A stretch of 64,000 nucleotides of DNA, taken from positions 4,389,001 to 4,453,000 of the forward strand of contig NZ_CP159837.1 in assembly GCF_040564635.1 (NCBI RefSeq), written 5' to 3'. The stretch is from Planktothricoides raciborskii GIHE-MW2 (GTDB lineage: Bacteria > Cyanobacteriota > Cyanobacteriia > Cyanobacteriales > Laspinemataceae). Positions 1 to 9,229 of this stretch are shown piece by piece; the first letter of the stretch is position 1; every line of letters starts with the position of its first letter. The notes under the pieces were generated by a model. The model saw nothing but the letters and a program-made list of their open reading frames with translations, was not told the origin of the DNA and made no database searches. Both the position numbers and the translations under genes were made by a program.

Positions 1-63
1 GATCAACATCAGGATAAATCCCCGGCTGGGATTTCGCGGCAAATTGCGGCAAATTGGGCAAAA

Positions 64-843
64 TTAAAGAATTTGAGAGAGAAATTGTTGAGTTCGTTCT
101 TCTTGAGGATTGTTAAAGAATTGTTCTGGGGTTGCTTGTTCGACTAAAACTCCATCGGCCATGAACACAATGCGATCGGCTACTTCTCGCGCAAAGCCAA
201 CTTCATGGGTGACACAGACCATCGTCATGCCTGATTTGGCCAAGGTTCGCATTACATCCAAAACTTCTCGCACCATTTCCGGGTCTAAAGAAGAAGTGGG
301 CTCATCAAATAACATGATTTTCGGCTGCATGGCTAGGGCTCGTGCGATCGCCACCCGTTGCTGTTGACCCCCGGATAATTGCCCCGGATATTTATTCGCC
401 TGTTCTAAAATTCCCACCCGTTCTAACAATTGTAATGCCACTTCTTCGGCTTTTGCTTTCGGCCAACGTCTCACCCAAATCGGGGCTAAAGTCACATTCT
501 GTAAAATCGTTAAATGGGGAAATAAATTAAACTGTTGAAACACCATCCCCACTTCTTTATGAATTTCTTCAATATTTTTTAAATCATGGGATAACTTAAT
601 GCCATCGATAACAATACTGCCTTTTTGAATTTCTTCTAAGGCATTAAATGTTCTAATAAAGGTGGATTTTCCCGAACCCGATGGCCCCATAATCACTACC
701 ACTTCCCCGCGTTTGACCGAAAGGCTGACTCCTCTGAGGGCGTGAAAATGATTGCTGTACCATTTATGGACATCGGTAGCAATAATGGCGTATTCTTCTG
801 AACTGGTTTCGATGGGAATAGTGTTAGATTGTATCTGTGTCAT
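64..843 (-). CDS. Polar amino-acid ABC transporter ATP-binding protein
   Basis: This 259-residue protein is the cytoplasmic ATPase that powers the importer encoded just upstream. The Walker A motif GPSGSGKST lies at residues 53-61, the signature LSGGQQQR near residue 155 and Walker B with [13 protein letters not shown] near residue 180, followed by a switch histidine in VTHE. The length and motifs fit the GlnQ/AapP/BztD family (PAAT). It is the last gene of the set binding protein, permease, permease, ATPase, 74 bp after the second permease, so it is probably cotranscribed. In Anabaena the NatFGH permease uses the shared ATPase BgtA; whether this is that orthologue cannot be told here. Bases 1-63 after its stop hold nothing recognisable. 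Confidence 0.93.
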   Translation of the reverse strand: MTQIQSNTIPIETSSEEYAIIATDVHKWYSNHFHALRGVSLSVKRGEVVVIMGPSGSGKSTFIRTFNALEEIQKGSIVIDGIKLSHDLKNIEEIHKEVGMVFQQFNLFPHLTILQNVTLAPIWVRRWPKAKAEEVALQLLERVGILEQANKYPGQLSGGQQQRVAIARALAMQPKIMLFDEPTSSLDPEMVREVLDVMRTLAKSGMTMVCVTHEVGFAREVADRIVFMADGVLVEQATPEQFFNNPQEERTQQFLSQIL

Positions 844-917
844 GGTTTTAAGTTGGATTGATTAACAATGGATTCAGGGTGTTTTCTATTATAGGATATC
901 TGTCTCTGACCACAGGT

Positions 918-2135
918 TTATCGATGTTCAGTATTCAACTGTTCTTCTAATTTTTGGCTGGCGATCGACAGAGCATAGGAAAATACCCAGTACAGGATGC
1001 CAATAAAAATATACACTTCTAAGTAGCGTCCCAGAAACTTCGGGTTGGCGAGAATTGATCGGCTTATGCCTAATAATTCCACTAAGCCCACAATCGAGAG
1101 TAAAGTTGTATCTTGAAATAAGCTAATAAACTGACCGACAATCGCCGGAATCGCCACTTTTAAGGCTTGGGGTAAAATAATTAAACCTACGGTTAAAGGG
1201 GTATTTAAGCCTAATGCTTTGGCGGCTTCCATTTGACCTCTGGGAATCGCTTGTAGCCCGGATCGGATGTTTTCCGCTAAGTAGGCAGAACTAAACATCG
1301 TTAATCCAATAATAGCCCGTAATACCCGGTCTGGTCGCATTCCTTCCGCCAGGAATAAGGGGAGTAAAACTTGCCCCATAAAGAGAATGGTAATTAGGGG
1401 TAAGCCCCGAAACACTTCGATATAAACCGTTGAGCAAATGCGGATTACGGGTAAACTACTTTGTCGTCCTAATGCTAATAATACGCCAATGGGAAAGGAT
1501 AATAAAATACTGCTAATTGACATGAGTAAGGTCAACATTAGTCCTCCCCAGAGGTTCGTGGAGACTAATTTTAGTCCGAGTCCACCGCCTATAAACCACA
1601 CACAAATTAACAAGAGGAGAAACCAGGAAAAAGGCAACCATTTGCCGATTTTTGGTTGAGTATTTCCCAGGATTTTTCCCCCCCAAGCCCCCGCTAACAG
1701 CAATAATAGGATGCCGATTAAGAGTAAACGAGGGGCGATCGCTACTGGAGTCAGCACCGCCAAGACTCCGGCGCCCCCAGCACCAATTAAAGTATTTTTA
1801 CTAAATAGAATTCGGGAATTTCGGGCTAAAAATCCCCAGGTAATCCCAGACAGGAGGGTAATCATGCCTAAGATTACCCACAATCGCCAATATTGATCGA
1901 CGGGAAATCGCCCGACAAAAAATAGGGGTAGGTTAGCGGGAATTACATTCCATTTCGCTGTGGTGAATGCCCAAGAGATAAACCCGGTTAACATTGATAA
2001 TAACAGGGCAGTAATCCCAATGGTAATCAGACTATTGTACCAGGTATTAAATAGATTTTTTTGCAACCATTCCTGGGCAGTTAAACCGGCGGTTTCAGGC
2101 GGTTGATTTGATGGATTTGATGGGATATAATTCAT
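918..2135 (-). CDS. natH: Polar amino-acid ABC transporter permease (NatH/BztC-like)
   Basis: This 405-residue integral membrane protein is one of two permease subunits of a polar or acidic amino-acid importer. Several hydrophobic helices precede the C-terminal permease domain, which carries the EAA-type loop EAAKALGLNTPLTVGLIILP near residues 306-325. As in BztC/AapM, the domain is preceded by a long N-terminal extension with extra membrane segments, unlike the roughly 220-residue GlnP-type permeases. It follows the other permease after a 179-bp gap that holds an inverted repeat. The NatH name rests on gene order and length. Assignment to the family is firm; which amino acids are transported is inferred. 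Confidence 0.9.
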   Translation of the reverse strand: MNYIPSNPSNQPPETAGLTAQEWLQKNLFNTWYNSLITIGITALLLSMLTGFISWAFTTAKWNVIPANLPLFFVGRFPVDQYWRLWVILGMITLLSGITWGFLARNSRILFSKNTLIGAGGAGVLAVLTPVAIAPRLLLIGILLLLLAGAWGGKILGNTQPKIGKWLPFSWFLLLLICVWFIGGGLGLKLVSTNLWGGLMLTLLMSISSILLSFPIGVLLALGRQSSLPVIRICSTVYIEVFRGLPLITILFMGQVLLPLFLAEGMRPDRVLRAIIGLTMFSSAYLAENIRSGLQAIPRGQMEAAKALGLNTPLTVGLIILPQALKVAIPAIVGQFISLFQDTTLLSIVGLVELLGISRSILANPKFLGRYLEVYIFIGILYWVFSYALSIASQKLEEQLNTEHR

Positions 2136-2314
2136 GGTTAATCAATGTTCGTGGTTCGTGGTTAGTGGTTATTGGTGATTTGTTGGTTGTTAGTCAACAG
2201 TTAGCAGTGGCCCGCGCATTCGCGCATTGATATTGACGGAGCACCAACAAATTTAGGCGCAAATGCGCGGGTACTTCGCGAATGCTTCGCCGGTACAAAA
2301 GTTAATCATCTAAT
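2136..2314. repeat. Intergenic inverted repeat between the two permease genes
   Basis: The arms CCCGCGCATT (2211-2220) and AATGCGCGGG (2262-2271) are perfect complements separated by 41 bp. A second pair, TTGTTGGT near 2180 and ACCAACAA near 2243, interleaves with them. GC-rich palindromes of this sort are common in cyanobacterial intergenic DNA. It could form a hairpin in the operon transcript and tune expression between subunits, but that is inference. Confidence 0.5.
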
Positions 2315-3478
2315 TTATCGTTCTCGTAATTGCACCATGCGGTTTAATCGGTTCATGCCTAAAGAAATGAATAAATTAATGCTAAGATAGGTGGCCATGA
2401 TAATTAACATCACTTCGATCGCCCGTCCGGTTTGGTTAAAGGTGGTATTGGCGACATTATACATATCCGCATATGCTACAGCGATCGCCAAACTGGAGTT
2501 TTTAGCTAAGTTCAAATATTGACTATTTAACGGGGGAATAATCACTCGCAAAGCTTGAGGAAATACCACTAACTGCATAACTAAACCGGATTTTAATCCC
2601 AAAGATCGGGCAGCTTCCCATTGACCTTTGGGGACAGATTGAATCCCCGCACGCACAATTTCCGCAATATAAGCGGCGGTATAAATCACTAAACTGACTA
2701 AAATTGTGGTAAACTCAATCGTGAGTCGTAATCCGCCTTCAATATTATTGGTGGTGGGATTAAATATTGGCCTTTGCCAACCTAATCCTACGGTTAAAGT
2801 GAATAAAGCAATGATGCCAATGATGCCCAAGGTAATTAATTGCGGTTGGCCAGACTCTCCCCGTTCTACCATAATTTTAGTTCGCTGTTGTGAAACGATG
2901 ACAGCAGCGATCGCGCAAATCACTAACACCCCTAAGCCAATAATTCCTTGAATCCCTGACGGCCAAGGTAGAAAAATTCCTTGTTTAGACAATAAAACTG
3001 AGTTCAAAAATCTCAAACTTTCTTTAACCGGAGGCAATTGGACAAACACCCCATACCAAAACACAAGCTGTAATAATAGGGGAGTATTCCGCACAATTTC
3101 CACATAAATAAACGCTAACTGACGCAGCAGCCAATTATCGGAAAACCGCGCAATTCCCACAGAAATTCCTAAAAAAGTTGTGATAATAATCCCAAAAAAC
3201 ATGACCCGGAGAGAATTTAATAAGCCTGCCAATAAAACGCGACGATAAGGATCGGTCGGAGTATAGGGAATTAAACTATCCAGAATACTAAATCCGGCGG
3301 AGGTATTTAAAAAATCAAAGCCAAAATTCCTGCCGGTTTGGCTGATATTTCGCGTCAGGTTAAGTCCTAAAAGTGCGAATAAACTAACCACAACGACAAT
3401 GACTAAAACCTGGAAGGCAATGCGCCAAAATCGGCCATCTCGCCAAAGGGGAATTTTCTGATATGAGTTGAGCGTCAT
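2315..3478 (-). CDS. natG: Polar amino-acid ABC transporter permease (NatG/BztB-like)
   Basis: This is the first permease of the importer, 387 residues from the ATG at 3478. The open frame extends to 3589, but the added residues overlap an intergenic inverted repeat and do not look like permease sequence; the body starts with MTLNSYQKIPLWRDGR, typical of this family. A hydrophobic helix follows immediately and the EAA-type loop EAARSLGLKSGLVMQLVVFP lies in the C-terminal third. The long insertion between helices matches BztB/AapQ rather than the short GlnP type. It pairs with the other permease to form the membrane channel. Family is clear; substrate (glutamate, glutamine, aspartate and similar) is inferred from NatFGH. 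Confidence 0.9.
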   Translation of the reverse strand: MTLNSYQKIPLWRDGRFWRIAFQVLVIVVVVSLFALLGLNLTRNISQTGRNFGFDFLNTSAGFSILDSLIPYTPTDPYRRVLLAGLLNSLRVMFFGIIITTFLGISVGIARFSDNWLLRQLAFIYVEIVRNTPLLLQLVFWYGVFVQLPPVKESLRFLNSVLLSKQGIFLPWPSGIQGIIGLGVLVICAIAAVIVSQQRTKIMVERGESGQPQLITLGIIGIIALFTLTVGLGWQRPIFNPTTNNIEGGLRLTIEFTTILVSLVIYTAAYIAEIVRAGIQSVPKGQWEAARSLGLKSGLVMQLVVFPQALRVIIPPLNSQYLNLAKNSSLAIAVAYADMYNVANTTFNQTGRAIEVMLIIMATYLSINLFISLGMNRLNRMVQLRER

Positions 3479-3576
3479 GGGTGCAAAGTGAGTAAGTTTG
3501 CCTGAATTTTCAGATAAGTTTACGGATTTTGGGCAGACCGTTAACGAGAGCATCTTAATTATGTAAATCAGGATGT

Positions 3577-3640
3577 AGGGGCAAAGCATAAGTGCGACAA
3601 TTTGCGGATTTTTACCAGAAATTCACTTATGCTTCGCCCT
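3577..3640. repeat. Intergenic hairpin of the GGGGCGAAGCAT family
   Basis: AGGGGCAAAGCATAAGTG (3577-3594) and CACTTATGCTTCGCCCT (3624-3640) are nearly complementary and would make a long stem with a 29-nt loop. The arm resembles the one at 40787-40802, so it is probably a member of a dispersed cyanobacterial repeat. It sits between the binding-protein gene and the first permease, where a transcript hairpin could lower downstream expression. Confidence 0.55.
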
Positions 3641-3698
3641 TATCGATATTTATCAGCCCTATTCGTAGGTAGGGTTAAGGAAAGAGTTGCATAGTAAA

Positions 3699-3735
3699 AT
3701 CCTCTCTCCTCTCTCCTCTCTCCTCTCTCCTCTCT
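3699..3735. repeat. CTCTCCT heptanucleotide tandem repeat
   Basis: About five copies of a 7-bp CTCTCCT-type unit lie just downstream of the binding-protein gene. On the minus strand the tract is purine-rich (AGGAGAG). It lies in no supported gene; a 62-codon open frame across it is an artefact of the repeat. Confidence 0.7.
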
Positions 3736-3782
3736 GCTAGGTTGGGTTTCGTTCCCAGAGTCCAACCTACAATTAACTACAA

Positions 3783-4877
3783 TTAACGGAAGGGTGGAGA
3801 ATACATCAAACCGCCGGGAGTTGTCCACAGAGCATTCAGACCACGGGGCAGTTTAAATTGGGAACCTTGACCCAGGTTTCTTTCATAAACTTCGCCATAA
3901 TTTCCCACGGCTTTAATTGCATTGGCGGCAAAATCATTACTTAATCCTAGACCTTTACCCAGGTCGCCTTCGGTGCCTAATAAACGTTTAATATTGGGGT
4001 TAGCATTGGTTTTCATTTGCTCAATATTGGCTTGAGTCACCCCTAATTCTTCCGCTTCAATTAAGGCATAAGTTGTCCATTTGACCACATCAAACCAAGC
4101 GGAATCATTATTTACTGTCACCGGGCCTAGAGGCTCTTTGGACATGGTAATATCCAGGAGAATATGTTCATCCGGATTGGGGAGAGTGCTGCGACGGGCA
4201 ACCAGTTGAGACCTGTCAGAAGTGATTCCTTGACAACGACCTTCTGCATAAGCCGCATAAGCTGGGTCAGCTTGTTGGAAAGTAACAGTTTCAGACTGGA
4301 CATTCCGTTGACGCAGGGCATCAGTTAAATTGAGTTCTGATGTGGTTCCTGCTTCCACACAAACGGCTTTTCCTTGTAAATCTTCTAATTTAGTAATCCC
4401 GCTATCTTTGCCAACCATCATCCCCTGTCCATCGTAGAATGTGGTTGGGGCAAATTCTAAGCCAACGGAGGTATCACGGCTAATTGTCCAAGTGGTATTG
4501 CGAGAAAGTATATCCACTTCTCCTGCTTTTAAGGCTTCAAATCTTTCTGTCGAGTCTAAATTGCGATATTCAACTGCATTGGGATCCCCCAAAACTGCTG
4601 CGGCTACTGCTTTACAAATATCCACATCTAAGCCGGAATATTCACCACTTTCATTGACAAAGCTAAATCCGGGGATTTTGCCATCAACGCCACAAATGAG
4701 TTGGCCTCGCTGTTTGACAATATCGAGGCGACTTTTACCTGTTCCGGTGCTGGTTGTTGAGGTGGAATTTGCCCCAGAGGAATTTGTGGTGCTGCTGGTG
4801 GTATTCGATGATTCACAGGCTGTGAGTGTGGCAACTAACAGCAGTGTTCCTATGAGCAAAGAACCGCATTTGTGCAT
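3783..4877 (-). CDS. natF: Polar amino-acid ABC transporter substrate-binding lipoprotein (NatF-like)
   Basis: This 364-residue periplasmic binding protein captures the amino acid for the importer. It begins with a hydrophobic signal and a lipobox ending LTAC at residues 18-21, so it is probably lipid-anchored, and then has a Ser/Thr/Asn-rich linker of about 25 residues. The SBP family 3 body follows, with GVDGKIPGFSFVNESGEYSG and the segment GLDVDICKAVAAAVLGD near the start and RCQGITSDRS in the second lobe. The length fits the AapJ/BztA/NatF group rather than the smaller GlnH group. It is the first gene of the transporter set, so regulatory signals should lie in 4878-4995; no clear NtcA box was found there by eye. 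Confidence 0.92.
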   Translation of the reverse strand: MHKCGSLLIGTLLLVATLTACESSNTTSSTTNSSGANSTSTTSTGTGKSRLDIVKQRGQLICGVDGKIPGFSFVNESGEYSGLDVDICKAVAAAVLGDPNAVEYRNLDSTERFEALKAGEVDILSRNTTWTISRDTSVGLEFAPTTFYDGQGMMVGKDSGITKLEDLQGKAVCVEAGTTSELNLTDALRQRNVQSETVTFQQADPAYAAYAEGRCQGITSDRSQLVARRSTLPNPDEHILLDITMSKEPLGPVTVNNDSAWFDVVKWTTYALIEAEELGVTQANIEQMKTNANPNIKRLLGTEGDLGKGLGLSNDFAANAIKAVGNYGEVYERNLGQGSQFKLPRGLNALWTTPGGLMYSPPFR

Positions 4878-4995
4878 AGTTTTATGGTTTTATGTTGGTT
4901 GTTTATGGGCTGGGCAGGTTGATTTTCAAGCGGTTGAGGTGATTACCTCTCCATGATTTGCCTGAAACGCTTTAAGCTTACCTTAAGTGTTATGG

Positions 4996-6171
4996 TTAGT
5001 CCAAAGTCATTTGAGAACCCCAAAGATTTTGGGGCAGAAAAGATCGATTCATGTCCAGGGGGGCGACGGGCTCGGTGAGGGTGAATTCCCCTTGAGCAAT
5101 CCATTGTTTGAGTTCTAAGGCGACTTGACGAGATAGGTAGATGCTGGCTAATGGGGCAACCCGCACGGGTTTGCCTTCGATTTTTAGGCGTCCGGTCTTG
5201 AGTTGAGCGTAGCTGACTAAACCAAAGGTGGGGCGAACTCGGCGCGGGATGGAGAAGTCTACCACGGGGGCGACGATTTCTTTGTCGGAGACGGCACAGC
5301 ATTGAACTACGGCTTCGTTGAGGACGGGGAAGGCAACGCCAACTCCGAGCATGATCGAGGGGCCATAGTTTTTGAAGTAGCAGCCGCGCACCCATTTGGG
5401 ATTCATTTGTTTGGCGTCGCCAATGAGGGCTAGGGTGGCTGCAGGGCCGATGGGGGTCTGGTTGGGGAGGCGCTTTTGCAGGGGAAAATGCTGGGTGCCT
5501 TCCCAGGCGACATAGCCAATGCCACCTGCCAGGAAAATGCGGCTACCAATGCCGATCAGTTTGAGTTCTGGGTCGTTGAGTAGGGGAGATAGGGCGCCGA
5601 TGTTGGAGTAAACGGCGTTACCGAGGCGCGGTTGTAAGGGGCCGAGGTAGGTATAAAGGGGGCGATCGCCTCCATTGACTCCCACAATAAAATTTTGGTA
5701 AAGATTTCGAGGATTGTAGAGATAAAACTGATTAATCGTATCGCGGGAAATCGTGGTTTCAAAAGAAGCCCGGGGATAGCAGTCGGTTTCTTGACCGATC
5801 GCCCGCAAATGGACAGGTTTGCCCGCAATCAGATTGGCAATCACATGACCGCCGCCAATTTCTCTGCTTTCGTCGCCATCTTCGCTGACTTCCGTGGCAC
5901 CTAAATACAAATCTACCGCCCCAAAGCCAGAATAAGCTAAGACGCCATCTAACCAGCAACGGCGGATTTTAATTGGTGGATCTGTATGACCTAAGTTAAT
6001 AATGGCTCCCGATGATTCCATGGGTTCAAACGTGCCCGTTGTCACCACATCAACTTCTTTCGCCATCTGAGCCACGCTAGTTTCGGCGACTCGGGCTTTT
6101 AATTCTTCTACAGTTAAAACAACTGCACGTTTTTCTTTAATTTTTTCGTTAATTTCCGCAATAGTTCGCAT
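4996..6171 (-). CDS. Homocysteine biosynthesis protein (DUF39 / HcyS domain)
   Basis: This 391-residue protein matches the DUF39 family, in methanogens and some bacteria linked to direct conversion of aspartate semialdehyde to homocysteine with sulfide. Seen in the sequence: the start TIAEINEKIKEKRAVVLTVE, the GTFEPMESSGAIINLGH segment, the IGSRIFLAGGIGYVAWEGTQ stretch and a Cys in VRGCYFKNYG. The family normally works with a small NIL/ferredoxin partner, which is not next to it here. It stands alone on the minus strand, between the amino-acid importer and a membrane protein gene. Family call is strong; in vivo function in cyanobacteria is inferred from archaeal work. Confidence 0.85.
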   Translation of the reverse strand: MRTIAEINEKIKEKRAVVLTVEELKARVAETSVAQMAKEVDVVTTGTFEPMESSGAIINLGHTDPPIKIRRCWLDGVLAYSGFGAVDLYLGATEVSEDGDESREIGGGHVIANLIAGKPVHLRAIGQETDCYPRASFETTISRDTINQFYLYNPRNLYQNFIVGVNGGDRPLYTYLGPLQPRLGNAVYSNIGALSPLLNDPELKLIGIGSRIFLAGGIGYVAWEGTQHFPLQKRLPNQTPIGPAATLALIGDAKQMNPKWVRGCYFKNYGPSIMLGVGVAFPVLNEAVVQCCAVSDKEIVAPVVDFSIPRRVRPTFGLVSYAQLKTGRLKIEGKPVRVAPLASIYLSRQVALELKQWIAQGEFTLTEPVAPLDMNRSFLPQNLWGSQMTLD

Positions 6172-6235
6172 TTTAAATCTTTAATCAATTCTCAGGAATG
6201 GATGAAAAAGTCTCTAACCCTATTCAAACAATAGA

Positions 6236-7555
6236 TTAAGCCTGGGGAGAGTTTTCCGAAGCCTCAGATACATCCTCTGATGCCGGTATATTTTCCACCG
6301 CATTTTCTAGGTTTTCCTGCGGCGTCACGGCTCCAGAAGGAGAATTTGTTGGGGTTATATCAGTGTTTTCTGAGGTTTCTAAAATTTCTGGCGGTGGATT
6401 GGCGGAAACTAAGCAAATCGCTGGTTCTGGATCTAAGATTTGACTTATTTGATTTAAATTAGCCATATTTTCTGAAATATTCTCCAGTTTTTTATCCCAT
6501 TTATCTAAAACATCTTTTATTAAAATTTCCTGCACCCAAACTTGAGCGACTACGGTCAATGGCAAAGCCAAAAATAAACCTAAAAAACCAAAAAATGTAG
6601 CAAAAAATAGTTGAGCTAATAAGGTGATAGCAGGCAGAAGTGAAACCTGTTGAGCCATCACAAATGGGGTGAGAAAATTACTCTCCGCTTGTTGAATTAA
6701 AATATAAAGAATTAAAACCGCGAGGGATTTCCAAGGGTCATCTAAAACAGCAATGACCATTGGTGGGAGAACACTCAGACCAGGCCCAATATTGGGAATA
6801 AAGGTGAGTAAACCGGCTAAGACTGCGTGAGCGAGGGCTAACCGTACCCCCAAAATCGATAAACCGATCCAGCTTAATACGGTAATTGCGGTCATGTTCA
6901 GCAATATCCCAACCAACCATCCCCCCAATGCCACATCACAGCGGTCTAAAATATACTCCACTCGTCGCCGATAAAAGGAGGGAAATAAGCGGACAAATGC
7001 TCTGCGGTAGGCGAGGGGTTCTGCTAGGATCATAATGGATAAAATCATTACCAGCAAAAAGCTGAGGAAGACCCCTACGGTGCCGCCGACAAAGCCCACA
7101 GTTCCGCCCAGAAATGCCCCAAGTCCTTCAGCTATTTGATTGATCAGATTTTGTACTTGTCTGATGATGTCTTCGATTTTGAATAAATCGAGAACTCGTT
7201 GGCCGAGTTCTCCAGAAAACCGATATTCAAGCTGGTTCACCCAATCATTTAAGGTTTGGATGCCTTTATTAATTCCTTGGGGAAATCTGTTGGTCAGTTG
7301 TTGGAATTCAACCACAAAAGGTGGCACAATGATCAGTACCACAATGGTGAAGATGAACACCAAGAAGCTAATGGATAAAAAGACCGCCCACGATCGCTTT
7401 AAATTTTTCCACTGTTGTAAAAATCTGGCGAATCGGTTTAAGGCTGTGGCTAAAATTACCGCAGCGAAGACCAGTAATAATATCTGCCGAATTTGCCAGA
7501 GAATGTAAAACGATAGGATAAAAACTAATAAACCAATGGATTGACCTAAATTCAC
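6236..7555 (-). CDS. AI-2E family transporter (PerM/TqsA/YdiK type)
   Basis: This 439-residue membrane protein has about eight hydrophobic helices in the usual arrangement: two at the N-terminus, a soluble segment of about 100 residues (FQQLTNRFPQGI onward), then the helical core containing GLLTFIPNIGPGLSVLPP. The family exports small molecules such as AI-2 or acts in ion-coupled exchange; the cyanobacterial substrate is unknown. The last 90 or so residues are hydrophilic and rich in Pro, Glu, Ser and Asn, an addition absent from short family members. The start is GTG at 7555 and overlaps the stop of the upstream gene by 4 bp (GTGA), which suggests translational coupling. Confidence 0.88.
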   Translation of the reverse strand: MNLGQSIGLLVFILSFYILWQIRQILLLVFAAVILATALNRFARFLQQWKNLKRSWAVFLSISFLVFIFTIVVLIIVPPFVVEFQQLTNRFPQGINKGIQTLNDWVNQLEYRFSGELGQRVLDLFKIEDIIRQVQNLINQIAEGLGAFLGGTVGFVGGTVGVFLSFLLVMILSIMILAEPLAYRRAFVRLFPSFYRRRVEYILDRCDVALGGWLVGILLNMTAITVLSWIGLSILGVRLALAHAVLAGLLTFIPNIGPGLSVLPPMVIAVLDDPWKSLAVLILYILIQQAESNFLTPFVMAQQVSLLPAITLLAQLFFATFFGFLGLFLALPLTVVAQVWVQEILIKDVLDKWDKKLENISENMANLNQISQILDPEPAICLVSANPPPEILETSENTDITPTNSPSGAVTPQENLENAVENIPASEDVSEASENSPQA

Positions 7556-7806
7556 AGCGATCGCTCCTGATTATTGGTGGGTGACAACGGCAATAATTCG
7601 TTTTGAAGCAATTGGGATTTTTTAATTCGCCAAGTTAAGAACCCACCGAGGCACAAAGGGGGCAGTAAAACCGCTCCGAGGGCGATCGCGCTCACGGGGG
7701 GAATAGGTAATAAAGGCCCAATATACTTAATTCCTAGGGAAATTAAGGCAGAAGCCACCATGACTTTGAGCAAAAATTTAACCACATTACTATCCATACT
7801 ATCCAT
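7552..7806 (-). CDS. Small two-helix membrane protein, function unknown
   Basis: This 84-residue protein has two hydrophobic segments (about residues 11-32 and 38-58) separated by a proline-rich turn LLPIPPVS, then a charged tail beginning TWRIKKSQ. I do not recognise a family. Its stop overlaps the start of the AI-2E-family gene by 4 bp, so the two are probably made together and may act in the same membrane process. The overlap and membrane composition make it likely to be a real gene. Confidence 0.65.
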   Translation of the reverse strand: MDSMDSNVVKFLLKVMVASALISLGIKYIGPLLPIPPVSAIALGAVLLPPLCLGGFLTWRIKKSQLLQNELLPLSPTNNQERSL

Positions 7807-8017
7807 TACTAGGTATCACTGTCTGGAGTTATTCATCACCCATTACCGAGGGATCTGGTAGGAGCCATGAATCAATTTCCCCTACCTATCGGGTTTGATC
7901 GGCAAACAAAGGGTCAGTCAGGGAATATTATAAAGCATACTGATGCAAGTAATCAGTCACCGAAAATTTTATTATTTTTTTTTATTTGTTTTTGTAATTT
8001 TTTGATTAATTTGACAA

Positions 8018-9229
8018 TTATTTTTGCTCCACCGTTGGGGTGGCCAGAATTTCTTGACCGCGCAGGGTAAAATAAAAGCTAGTTCCTTGATTTTCTTCGG
8101 ATTCAACCCAGAGCCGTCCCCCGTGGTTATCAATAATTTTTTGACAGACCGCTAACCCAATGCCGGTCCCCGGATATTGCTCTGAGTTATGTAAACGTTG
8201 AAACACTTGGAATATCCGCTGAAAATCCTCAGCACATATGCCTATGCCATTGTCATGGATGCCAATTAAGTATTCAAAATTTATTCTGGGTTCAACGGTG
8301 ATTTTAATTTGCGGTTTTACCTGGGGATTACGATACTTAATCCCATTACTAATTAGGTTTTGAAAAAGTTGTTCAATTTGCACTTCATCGCCAATAAAGT
8401 TAGGCAGGTTATCTCGGACTATCACCGCGTGGCTGCTTTCAATTTCGGCTTGCAACGATTCTAATACCTGAGCCAGCATTTTGTTTCCATCTACGGGTTT
8501 AAATTCTAGATGTTTGCAGCCGATCCGCGAATATTCTAACAGCGCCCCAATCAATTTGTTCATGCGATAGCCTCCGGTAATAATCCTGTCTAGATAATGC
8601 TTACCTTTTTCGTCTAGGTACTGCTGATATTTCTGGTTTAAAATTTGGGCAAAGCCGATGATTGTTTGCAATGGCGATCGCAAATCATGGGAGGCAATAT
8701 AAGCAAATTGTTCTAAGTCTTGGTTGGATTGTTCTAGTTTGGAGTTTAATTTAATCAGTTCAGTATTTAACTGCTCTAAGCGGATATTTTGGGCTTTGAG
8801 TTGCTCGTTTTGCTCGGCGATCGCCCGCCGTTGCCTTTGGATAGTTAATTGATTTTCAATCCGCGCCATGACTTCCTTCATGTGAAAGGGTTTGGTAATG
8901 TAGTCAATCCCCCCTACTTCAAAGGCTTTTAACTTATCCACTTCATCATCTAAGGCGGTCAAAAAAATCACTGGAATACTCGCGGTACTGGCTTCAGCTT
9001 TTAAATATCTGCATACTTCATAGCCGTCCATTTCCGGCATCAGAATATCTAACAAAATCAGATCCGGAGGCTCAGATTTAACCACGTTCAAAGCTTGAAT
9101 CCCGTTGAGGACTCGTCGGACTTCATAGCCATAATCCGTCAACATGGAAAACAATATTTGTAGATTTTCTACATGATCGTCTACAATCAAAATATCACCA
9201 TTATAATTCAATGATTTCAACTTATTCAT
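8018..9229 (-). CDS. Response-regulator/histidine-kinase hybrid (REC-HisKA-HATPase)
   Basis: This 403-residue cytoplasmic signalling protein starts with a receiver domain (about residues 12-130): acidic IVDD, phosphoacceptor Asp in LILLDILMPEMDGYE, conserved Thr in FLTAL and Lys in TKPF. A coiled coil of about 45 residues follows (EQNEQLKAQNIRLEQLNTEL), then HisKA with the phosphorylation site FAYIASHDLRSPLQ and a HATPase domain with LFQNLISNGIKY, HDNGIGI and GTGIGLAVCQK. The receiver may therefore gate the kinase in the same chain. The start overlaps the stop of the giant kinase upstream by 8 bp, so the two form an operon and probably one phosphorelay. No output domain is present, so the final target is elsewhere. 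Confidence 0.93.
   Translation of the reverse strand: MNKLKSLNYNGDILIVDDHVENLQILFSMLTDYGYEVRRVLNGIQALNVVKSEPPDLILLDILMPEMDGYEVCRYLKAEASTASIPVIFLTALDDEVDKLKAFEVGGIDYITKPFHMKEVMARIENQLTIQRQRRAIAEQNEQLKAQNIRLEQLNTELIKLNSKLEQSNQDLEQFAYIASHDLRSPLQTIIGFAQILNQKYQQYLDEKGKHYLDRIITGGYRMNKLIGALLEYSRIGCKHLEFKPVDGNKMLAQVLESLQAEIESSHAVIVRDNLPNFIGDEVQIEQLFQNLISNGIKYRNPQVKPQIKITVEPRINFEYLIGIHDNGIGICAEDFQRIFQVFQRLHNSEQYPGTGIGLAVCQKIIDNHGGRLWVESEENQGTSFYFTLRGQEILATPTVEQK

Noticed and set aside
4441-4956. 171-codon plus-strand frame
   Set aside because: Antisense to the substrate-binding protein gene, whose lipobox and SBP body are clear.
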